This document shows, one piece after another, positions 57,047-64,000 of a stretch of DNA of 64,000 nucleotides. The stretch comes from CAIWHR01 sp963741355 (GTDB lineage: Bacteria > Pseudomonadota > Gammaproteobacteria > Burkholderiales > Casimicrobiaceae): positions 32,565 through 96,564 of the forward strand of contig CAVUIG010000016.1 in the NCBI GenBank assembly GCA_963741355.1, written 5' to 3'. The notes beneath the pieces are model-generated. The model did no database searches, had not been told where the DNA came from, and worked only from the letters and a program-made list of their open reading frames with translations. Numbering within the stretch: position 1 is the first letter of the stretch; each line of letters starts with the position of its first letter. Position numbers and translations under genes: made by a program.

Positions 57047-58352
57047 ATGCAGAAACGATCGCTGATCGTGGCGCTCGCGGCCGCGGCGTTACACTCGGCG
57101 CCCACACCGGCGGGCGCAACGCCGGTCGTGCAGTCAGGCCCGGCGGCCAACAGTCGCGCCGTCGAGTCCGCTGCAAAGGGAGAACTCGCAGCGGGCCTGG
57201 ACGCGCTGAATCGAGACGACCTCGCAGCCGCAGAAGCGGCGTTCCTGCAAGCCGCGAAGGCTGATCCGAAATCGACCGCGGCCTACATTGGCTTGGCCGA
57301 AGTGGCAGGACGGAAAGGCAACGCGGCGCAGGTCGAGAGTTGGCTGCAGAAGGCGCTCGCCGCCAATCCCAATGATGTGGAGGCCCTGCGGACCTGGGGT
57401 CGGTATCTTGTCCGCCTCGGCCGCTTCACCGAAGCCGATACGGCACTGAAGAAGGCGGTTTCGATCGACGCGAAGTCGGTCGACGCGCGTCTCGACCTCG
57501 CCGACAACGAACTGCACGGGCTGAAAAACCCGAAGGCGGCGGAACAGAGTTTCCGAGCGGCTACGAAGCTGGATGAAACAGACGTTCGGGCGCTACTGGG
57601 CGTCGCGAAGAGCCTGGCGGCGCAGGGCAAGGACGCCGCCGCGGTGGCCGCCTTCGAGCAGGCCGCCAAGGTTGCGCCGACCGACCCGAGGCCCACGCAT
57701 TTGCTGGCGAGGTTCGAAGCCTCCCGGCTCAAGTTCGACCTGGCTCTGGCCGCACTCGCTAGAACGATCGCAATCGACCCCGGGTATCTGCCGGCCTACC
57801 TCGATGAGGGCGATCTGTACTTGGGAAAGGGGGACGTCGATCGGGCAGAGGCCGCGTATCGCGCCGGGGCAAAGGCCGCCCGCGAACCGGCGATGGCGTC
57901 GTTCAGGCTCGGCAAGGTGCTCGAGGCGAAGGCGCAATGGTCCGAAGCCGAGCAGGCTTATCTCGATGCGGTCAAGAGCGATCCGCAGATGTACGGCGCG
58001 TACAACAACTTGGCCTTCATGGCCGCGACGCGCAACGCGAACCTGGACAACGGCCTGATCTGGGCCAAGAAAGCCATCGAGATCGCGCCGGCGGAGACGA
58101 CGCTTTACGACACGCTGGGATGGGTGCACAGAGCCCGCGGCGAGCTCGATCCGGCGGCGAAGGCGATAGAGCGGGCGGTGGCGGCCAATCCGAAGCACCC
58201 CAGCTTTCACTACCACCTGGGCGTTGTCTACGCCGATCAGGGCCGGAACAAGGAAGCGGCCTCAGAGCTGCAGAAGGCGCTCGACACTCGACAAGAACTT
58301 CCGCTACGCGGCCGACGCTACCAAGCGCCTGCAGCAACTCGCTGCGAAATAG
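57047..58352 (+). CDS. Exported TPR-repeat protein, one frameshift
   Basis: About 434 residues. Signal peptide (RSLIVALAAAALHSAPTPAG) then about eleven tetratricopeptide repeats, e.g. LAAAEAAFLQAAKADPKSTA, AQVESWLQKALAANPNDVEA, FTEADTALKKAVSIDAKSVD, AAAVAAFEQAAKVAPTDPRP, LDPAAKAIERAVAANPKHPS. An extra base near 58288 breaks the last repeat; repaired, it ends FRYAADATKRLQQLAAK with TAG at 58350. TPR arrays scaffold protein complexes; similar proteins accompany exosortase/EPS systems, but that link is inference. Convergent with the PEP-CTERM gene. Confidence 0.82.
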
Positions 58353-58400
58353 GCCGCCGCGAAACGGGCGCCACGAGCATTCGCAAGCACGCCGCGAACA

Positions 58401-58428
58401 AAAAGAGCGGCCCGCAGGCCGCTCTTTT
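58401..58428. terminator. Bidirectional intrinsic terminator
   Basis: AAAAGAGCGGCC-CGCA-GGCCGCTCTTTT, a perfect 12-bp stem with A- and T-runs on both sides. Located between the convergent TPR and PEP-CTERM genes. Confidence 0.85.
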
Positions 58429-58452
58429 ATCAGCGAGAGCTAGTATTCCGGA

Positions 58453-59543
58453 TCAGGCTCCGCGATTGCGACGTCCACGGCCGAAGCCCAAGCCCAGCAG
58501 GCCGATCGCCAGCAGAACCAGCGTTCCCGGCTCCGGAGCAGCAGCGAAGGTGTCATGCTCCGGACGCGACGATACCGCCGTCGACCAGCGCGTTCGTGTC
58601 GAACGTCTTGTCACCCGGCGCCAGGCGAGTGAACGCCACGTCGAAGGTAAACGTGCGGTCGATCGAACGGTCATACACGCCAATTGCATCAGGGCCGACG
58701 CAGGCGCCGATGTCAGCCGTCAGGCACGTCACTGTCATGCCGATCTCGGCAGCCGGCACCAGGTCGCCCACGGTCACATCAGCGTAGTTCACGAAGGCCG
58801 ACCCGACGGCGGCAATGATTGCAGCGGAGATGGCCGCCGGGTCCGTGCTTGACGGGACGTCCGTGCCGCCGAGGCCGGTGATCGAGCTGGTGAAAGTGGG
58901 CGCCGACCCGCATGTGCTCGACGAAGCGCAGAAGTCTATCCCGATCAGGTGCGCGCCGACCGCAGTCAAAGCGGCGATGGTGGACGCCTGGTTGAGGCGC
59001 CGTCCTTGAACCCTGCGTCGCCGAGCGCGACGATGAAACGGCTCGAACCCGGACGCCAGGAAGCGGTCGAGGCCGCGTCGCCGATGCCGTCATAGCCCAG
59101 TTCCGGATAGTCGCCGCCGCCGCCGGCGCCATACGGGTTGATCTGCGCCCTGGTAACTGCAGGGTTGGCGTTAAGGTCCGAATCCAAGGCAGCAACCCGG
59201 GTCGTTGTAATGGCCCACGCCGCTGAACAGCCCGCCACCATACGTCGCATTCAGCGTATTCAGCACCGATCAGTCGCCGTCGACTTCGCACCGGCGATCG
59301 CGCCGCCCATGCTTCCGGTGGTGTCGAACACGAACACGATGTCGACCGGCGCAGAGGTGGGACCGCCCGCGGAGACCGTGACCGTCTTCGTCACGTGGAC
59401 CGTATCCCCAAGACCGAGATCGGCGCTGAAGGTGGTCGGGGAGATCGAATCGGCGAAAGCGCTCCGTGGCAAACAGCCCGAGCGTTCCGATTGCAATTGC
59501 GGCGGACCTTAGCCACGGTCCGGACCAACGAGTTGAAGAGCAT
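58453..59543 (-). CDS. PEP-CTERM protein with von Willebrand A domain, heavily frameshifted
   Basis: About 355 residues when pieced together. Leader MLFNSLVRTVAKVR, AAIAIGTLGLFAT, AFADSIS; a vWA domain with the MIDAS motif VDIVFVFDTTGSMGGAIAG, GGGLFSGVGHYND, SRFIVALGDAGFKDG, AVGAHLIGIDFC; and a C-terminal sorting signal PEPGTLVLLAIGLLGLGFGR followed by an Arg-rich tail. PEP-CTERM proteins are cleaved by exosortase and released or anchored outside. At least six frame changes (about 59502, 59463, 59270, 59200, 59000, 58560) suggest decay or poor consensus here. No exosortase is in the window. Confidence 0.7.
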
Positions 59544-59776
59544 TTGACCTCCCGGAGGCGTTATTAGAACTGCCGACGTTAGATATGCAACGGCCATGCC
59601 ACAACTTGTCGATCACAAGGTAACTGCTTGATAGGAAGGCTAAAAGCAGGCTGCGTCGGCGTTAGTGCGAGATCGCGTGACGGCAGCACTTGTAAAAAAG
59701 ACCGACAACCCGAACGACCATGCAGTGTCCCGACCCGGGCCCGACCGGCTCGATACCAATACGGCCCTCGTTAGGG

Positions 59777-59828
59777 TGCCTGGCTACGAACCAGAGCGTA
59801 ATGGGTTCAAACCCTGCCGGGCGCGTCA
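59777..59828 (+). pseudogene. 3' half of tRNA-Arg, duplicated remnant
   Basis: 52 bases matching positions 55842-55893 of tRNA-Arg(ACG) at 45 of 52 sites without gaps, covering anticodon arm, T arm and acceptor end (GCTACGAACCAG, GGGTTCAAACCC, GCCGGGCGCG). The 5' half does not match, so this is not a functional tRNA. It has the form expected of an attachment-site duplicate. The rest of 59544-60101 holds only a short frame (59924-60112, ending LYASVTPLELPRYEP) that might be a gene fragment. Confidence 0.75.
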
Positions 59829-60101
59829 TGCGTCTAGGCGGCGCGGATGGCGTCGTATCCCGCGAACGCCCTGACGAACATGAGTAGCGTGGAACGCGGC
59901 CAGGTGTCCTGGCGAGGCGGTCGATGGCGTCGAACTCATCGCCGGGCGTGATGAACAAGTTCGTCGGTCAATTGCGACATGTGCAACGGACAGTCAGGCG
60001 CCCAGCGTGTGTGTGCGCCTGTCCGACGGGCACGGTCATCCACGTCTCGCCCGAGAAGTTCCTGCTCTACGCGAGTGTCACCCCGCTCGAGCTGCCGCGC
60101 T

Positions 60102-60596
60102 ACGAACCGTAATCGCGTTCGACCACGGCACGCGGCGATATTATTTGTTGCGTGCGGCGGCGTCCTTGGCGTCAGCCGCGGGCGCGTCCTTGCTGCTGGC
60201 CGCAGAGTCCTTGCTGCTGGCAGCCGCCTTTGCAGAATCATTCGCAGCGGCCGATGCCTGATTGGCCGCGGCCTTGGCGTCATCGGTCGCGGAAGGATTC
60301 GGCGCGACGACGACTTGTGGAGGTGGCGCCGGTTGTTGCACGACGACGGGCGCCGGCTTGTCACAGCCGGCCACGAGGATGCTAAGCGCACCAATGGCGA
60401 GAATGGATCTGTTCATTGGGACCTCCTCTGATGAAATCGGTTGGCCCGTTTTTGGGCACTCAGCGAGCATAAGTGCCCGCTCCGCAGCTCCGCTGTCAGC
60501 GTCCAAATGTTCCGTCCGTAGGACAACGCGTCAATTCGAAGCTCAACGGCCGGCAAACCAGCGGCAACGTCCTAAACCAAAATCGGGCGAACTCCG
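60102..60596. repeat. 490-bp direct repeat, copy 2
   Basis: Counterpart of 56132-56622 in the same orientation, with the intact lipoprotein gene. Small differences include scattered substitutions and single-base indels, so the duplication is not recent. Confidence 0.85.
60141..60416 (-). CDS. Small Ala-rich lipoprotein, copy 2 (intact)
   Basis: 91 residues. Signal peptide and lipobox MNRSILAIGALSILVAGCDK (Cys18), a Pro/Val-rich spacer (PAPVVVQQPAPPPQVVVAPN) and an Ala-rich helical tail (DDAKAAANQASAAANDSAKA, then AASSKDSAASSKDAPAADA). The tail has the heptad spacing of Lpp-like alanine zippers, so it may form a coiled-coil trimer at the outer membrane. GGAGGT precedes the ATG at 60416. Confidence 0.75.
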   Translation of the reverse strand: MNRSILAIGALSILVAGCDKPAPVVVQQPAPPPQVVVAPNPSATDDAKAAANQASAAANDSAKAAASSKDSAASSKDAPAADAKDAAARNK

Positions 60597-61094
60597 AGCG
60601 CTTCCTGGAGCAATCGATTCACTAGTGGTCTCCGCGGTAGGGACACCAAGTCCGACTTGGCGTCACCGGCGGACTTATAAGTGAACTTATTTGTAGAACA
60701 CAGACAATGTGTGATTATTAGCAGGACCGTCTTCGCCGTTAAGCTCCGCGCGTTAAAGGGTTAGGCGACATGACTAACCTTCTTTCTTCTTTTCGGGTTA
60801 CCGTAGACAGCCCAAGGAGTTCGGGCTGGTGCATGTATAGCGCAACGACGTTCAACCTCTGACGCTGGACGTGATTACCGCAGTCGACTCAAAACAAACG
60901 TTGGCGGCGCTCGACCGGGGACTTGCATCTCCTGACAAGGCCAATCGCCTGACACCTGTGTCCCACAGGGCAATCGTCAACAAATTGGTATCAAGTTTGC
61001 TTTCGACGGCGTATGTCACCCAAATCTGCATACGCCGGTCCGATGACCCTCGAACTCGTCGGCGAGCCTGCCGGCTGATGATGTCGCGGGCGGG
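60597..61094. other. Lower-GC intergenic region
   Basis: About 500 bases visibly richer in A/T than the rest of the window, with small palindromes (AAGTGAACTT near 60680, ACACAGACAATGTGT near 60699). Short frames on both strands lack family features. Possibly acquired or decayed sequence. Confidence 0.4.
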
Positions 61095-62283
61095 GTGAAC
61101 AACACACCCAAGGCGGGTGAAAAGCCCGCTGGCGCGACCCTCGCGGCGGGCACGGATAACTCCCTGGCCGAGGCGACCAAGCGAGTTCGACCAAGGCCGC
61201 ATCGACGGACCCCTTTGGACCCGGTCGGTCGTCGGCGCCAAAGGCGACAAGGCGCAGGCGAAAGCCGCCTATCTGCGGGCGCGTGCCACGGCACTCCAAG
61301 CTCAAAACCGCGATCCGGCTCCGGGAGTGCCGCCCCGCAGGCATGGATGCCGTCCGCGTCCGCGATTTGCCCGCCGGTGCTGCGTCGCGTCCCCCAGCGG
61401 CCGCGGGCAAGGCCGATCGAGGCGACAGCGGCGATGCGACAGCCCGGCCCGCCGGTCCGGCGTCCCGTCCCGCGGCCGAGTCGGCAAGGCCGATCGGGGC
61501 GAGAGCAGCGATGCGACAGCGTGGCTCCGATCCCCCGCCGGAATTCTGGCGGTGCTCACATTGCTGGTCGTTGTCGCCACTCTGTCTTACGCGTTATGGC
61601 CGCGCAATTCGGAAATGGAGGCAACCGTAGCTGGTGTGGCGCCCGGCGGCGCCCGGTCCGCGTCGGTGCCGGCGAGCAATGCGTCAGCCCGCCAGGAACA
61701 AGGACAGGGTTTCATGGGCACGATCCAGAACCTGAAGGGAACAAGAAACTGGAATGAAGTCGTGGTCCAGGCATTGGCCTGGACGCAAAAGGAGCCCGGA
61801 AACGCGGCGGCATGGAATGAGCTCAGCATCGGCTACACGAACACGCGGCAACGCGACGACGCGCACGCAGCGGCAAGACGGGCGGTGGACCTTGCGCCGA
61901 AAAACGCGCTTTACTGGCGAAACCTCGGGGATCTCAACCTGGATCGGGACGCTCCCGTCGAGGCGCTCCTCGCCTTCGAGGAGGCGACTTCCTGGAACAC
62001 CCAGGACGGCTACAGCTTCGTGCAGACCGGAATCCTGAATACGCGACTGGATCGCCTGCCGGAAGCGAAGGTCGCGTTCACGAAAGCATTGGCGCTGAAT
62101 CCGAACGACACGAATGCGCGGTGTGGTGCAGCGATGATTGCGCAACGATTGACGCCATCCCAGGCGAATGCAAGCGCCAAATCGGCCGACGGCACTTGTC
62201 GCGACTTGGTCGAGCGGGCGAGCGCGCCCGTGAATTTGATGGGACCGTCGGCGTCCAGCGGCGCGGATTCCGGCAGTCGCTGA
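61095..62283 (+). pseudogene. Membrane-anchored TPR protein, several frameshifts
   Basis: Candidate GTG start at 61095 (VNNTPKAGEKPAGATLAAG), then after a break near 61185 SEFDQGRIDGPLWTRSVVGA and KGDKAQAKAAYLRARATALQ. The middle (61320-61520) shifts frame at least twice and holds a 77-base direct repeat coding twice for GKADRG-x-S-x-DATA. A membrane segment LAVLTLLVVVATLSYALWP is followed by TPR-like helices (WTQKEPGNAAAWNELSIGYT, DAHAAARRAVDLAPKNALYW, EAKVAFTKALALNPNDTNAR). Role unknown. May be a real but badly called gene. Confidence 0.55.
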
Positions 62284-62811
62284 TCGTACCGCGGGCGAGC
62301 AGCGCGGCGGGCGCCGCCCATGCCGTGGGCGCTGACGCTGTGGCAGCAATTCTTCCCCTCAGTTGCTCATCCTGATGGCTAAGGCGGGGTCTCGGCCGTT
62401 GCCCGAATCCGATCTCGCCTGTTCGCCGCGAATGCCGTGTCGAGGACGGCGAGGGTCCAGACGAATGCGCGGTGTGGTGCGGCGATGATTGCGAAAAGAT
62501 TGACGCCATCCCCGGCGAATGCAAGCGCCAAATCGGCCGACGGCACTTGTCGCGACTTGGTCGAGCGGGCGAGCGCGCCCGTGAATTTGATGGGACCGTC
62601 GGCGTCCAGCGGCGCGGATTCCGGCAGTCCTGATCGTCCCGCGGGCGAGCAGCGCGACGGGCGCCGCCCGTGCCGTGGGCGCTGACGTTGTGGCAGCAAT
62701 TCTTCCCCTCAGATGCGCATCCTGATGGCTAAGGCGGGGTCCCGGCCAATGCCGGAATCCGATCTCACCTGTTCGCCGCGAATGCCGTGTCGAGGACGGC
62801 GAAGGTCCAGA
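62110..62811. repeat. 351-bp tandem duplication
   Basis: 62110-62460 and 62461-62811 are two head-to-tail copies with about 92% identity by eye. Both run from ACGAATGCGCGGTGTGGTGC through GATTGACGCCATCC, GAATTTGATGGGACCGTCGG and CTGATGGCTAAGGCGGGGT to GAGGACGGCGA. Copy 1 includes the last 58 codons of the TPR gene and its stop; copy 2 repeats the coding end without the rest of the gene. The unit is 117 codons long. The gap to 62906 shows nothing else. Confidence 0.88.
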
Positions 62812-62906
62812 TGAACTCGCGATGCAGCTTCGTAGGCGGTCATCAGGCTCGCCTCGATCACCGTGTCGATGGCACAAAGTGTCCCGGGCTAGGCACACTT
62901 ACGCCG

Positions 62907-64000
62907 ATGATCCCTCGAATGCGCGCGGTTGCGGGCCTCGTCGCGTTCGCCAGCGCCACGGTCGCGCTTGCGGCGCCGACGCTGAATGTCGGCTCCAAGC
63001 GGTTCACCGAGTCGTACATCCTGGGCGAGATCCTGGCGCAGACCGCGCAATCCGCTGGCGAGAGCGACGCGCGCACAGCCAAGGGCTTGGGCAACACGGC
63101 CATCGTGCTGAACGCGCTCACGACCGGCAGCATCGACGTCTACCCTGAATACACGGGCACGATAGCCAAGGAAATCCTGAAACTCGACTCGTTCCATCGC
63201 TCGCCGACCTCAACGCCAAGCTGGCGGCCATGGGGCTGGCGGTCGCGGTTCCCCTGGGGTTCAACAATACCTACGCGCTGGCGATGCGCGCCGACGATGC
63301 GCGCGCCAAGGAATATCGTGCGGCTGTCCGATCTCAAGGCGCATCCGGAGCTGCGGCTCGGACTGTCGCAGGAATTCATCGGGCGCGCCGACGGCTGGCC
63401 CGGATTGAAGCGCACCTACGAGCTGCCCTTCGACACGCCGCGCGGGCTCGATCACGGGCTCGCCTATGAAGCCATTGCGCAGCGCCAGGTCGATGCGATC
63501 GACATCTACTCGACCGATGCCAAGATCGACAAGTACGGCTTGACGGTGCTCAAGGACGATCGCAAGTATTTTCCGCGCTACGACGCCGTGCTGCTCTATC
63601 GCGCAGATCTGCCGCAGCGCCTGCCGAAGACCTGGGCCGCGCTCGCCCGCCTCGAAGGCACCATCGACGATGCCTCGATGCGGCGGATGAACGCCGCCGC
63701 CGAGCTCGAAGACAAGGACTTCGCCGCCGTCGCCGCGAACTTTCTGGCGCGGCAACGCGTCGGCGTCCGTCGCGCGCGGAGCGCCGGCGCGAAGGCGGGC
63801 GGCGTTCGACGGCTTCTGGCGAAAGCTCTTCGGTCCGGACTTCGCTCGCCTGACCCTCGAACAGTTGGCGCTCGTCTTCCTTTCGCTCGCCGCCAGCATC
63901 GTCGTCGGCATCCCGCTCGGCATCCTCGCCGCCAAGCGTCCGGCAACCGAAGGCTTGATCATCGGCGCGACCGGTGTCGTGCAGACGATTCCCTCACTGG
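62907..64000 (+). CDS. Fused osmoprotectant ABC transporter binding protein/permease, cut by window end, frameshifts
   Basis: Signal peptide (RAVAGLVAFASATVALAA) and an OpuAC-type binding domain: PTLNVGSKRFTESYILGEIL, NALTTGSIDVYPEYTGTIAK, AVPLGFNNTYALAMRADDAR, LKAHPELRLGLSQEFIGRAD, EAIAQRQVDAIDIYSTDAKI. The same polypeptide then enters the permease: FARLTLEQLALVFLSLAASI, VVGIPLGILAAKRPATEGLI, VQTIPSL (the EAA-loop side). Binding and permease parts in one chain are known for OpuC-like systems taking up glycine betaine, choline or related solutes. Breaks near 63186, 63317 and 63800. The rest lies right of the window, probably with an ATPase gene nearby. Confidence 0.83.
   Translation, partial: MIPRMRAVAGLVAFASATVALAAPTLNVGSKRFTESYILGEILAQTAQSAGESDARTAKGLGNTAIVLNALTTGSIDVYPEYTGTIAKEILKLDSFHRSPTSTPSWRPWGWRSRFPWGSTIPTRWRCAPTMRAPRNIVRLSDLKAHPELRLGLSQEFIGRADGWPGLKRTYELPFDTPRGLDHGLAYEAIAQRQVDAIDIYSTDAKIDKYGLTVLKDDRKYFPRYDAVLLYRADLPQRLPKTWAALARLEGTIDDASMRRMNAAAELEDKDFAAVAANFLARQRVGVRRARSAGAKAGGVRRLLAKALRSGLRSPDPRTVGARLPFARRQHRRRHPARHPRRQASGNRRLDHRRDRCRADDSLT

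Overview
The window reads as chromosome of a high-GC betaproteobacterium, most likely in or near the Burkholderiales. The support is gene content and order: glnE, ilvE, a CHCC zinc-finger protein and waaF on one strand; trxB, ftsK, lolA, rarA and serS; 4.5S RNA, dnaX, ybaB and recR; and a yceD-rpmF-plsX-fabHDG-acpP-fabF block followed by lysC and two tRNAs. I cannot name a genus. Many genes carry single-base frameshifts, including essential ones (waaF, ilvE, glnE, serS, maf). Most look like consensus errors in the assembly rather than real lesions, so frameshifted genes are given as one feature spanning the intact family length, with the break position stated.

Layout. 1-5.3 kb (minus): nitrogen and amino-acid regulation (glnE, ilvE), LPS core synthesis (waaF) and the edge of an NTF2-like protein. 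5.5-11 kb (plus): a YhdP/AsmA-type envelope protein, a nitrilase-family amidase and a MaoC protein whose frame runs into a repeat. 11-12.7 kb (minus): Smr and trxB. 12.9-16.3 kb (plus): ftsK, a small exported protein and lolA. 16.5-31.5 kb: an accessory block, mostly of exported or membrane proteins. It holds a DUF2092/Gly-rich pair, a SYLF protein, a DUF2254 membrane protein, two outer-membrane barrels, two periplasmic beta-domain proteins, a CmpX-like channel, an EF-hand/glycine-zipper protein, a Tat-exported carbonic anhydrase, a CPBP protease and a GDPD. It separates lolA from rarA, which often lie together in related genomes. 31.6-41.9 kb: rarA, serS, a repeat-bearing lipoprotein, a YVTN propeller, a creatininase homologue, mltF, 4.5S RNA, dnaX-ybaB-recR. 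42.1-46 kb: a TRAP transporter (SBP, DctQ, DctM) and a CBS-pair protein. 46-55.5 kb: a methyltransferase and maf (minus), then the fatty-acid/phospholipid operon (plus), which carries a 273-bp MITE-like element between fabG and acpP, then lysC. 55.6-62.9 kb: tRNA-Ser(GCU), tRNA-Arg(ACG), then a repeat-rich segment. There a 52-nt copy of the tRNA-Arg 3' half and a 490-bp direct repeat recur about 4 kb apart, enclosing a TPR protein and a PEP-CTERM/vWA protein. A decayed TPR gene and a 351-bp tandem duplication follow. 62.9-64 kb: the start of a fused osmoprotectant-binding/permease protein, cut by the window end.

How the parts work together: the core blocks supply membrane lipid precursors (plsX/fab), envelope assembly and turnover (waaF, lolA, YhdP, mltF), chromosome segregation and replication (ftsK, dnaX, recR, rarA) and nitrogen control (glnE). 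The accessory block looks like an envelope-maintenance or stress set, but that is inference from exported domains and adjacency. I see no CRISPR array, phage genes, integrase or full-length transposase.
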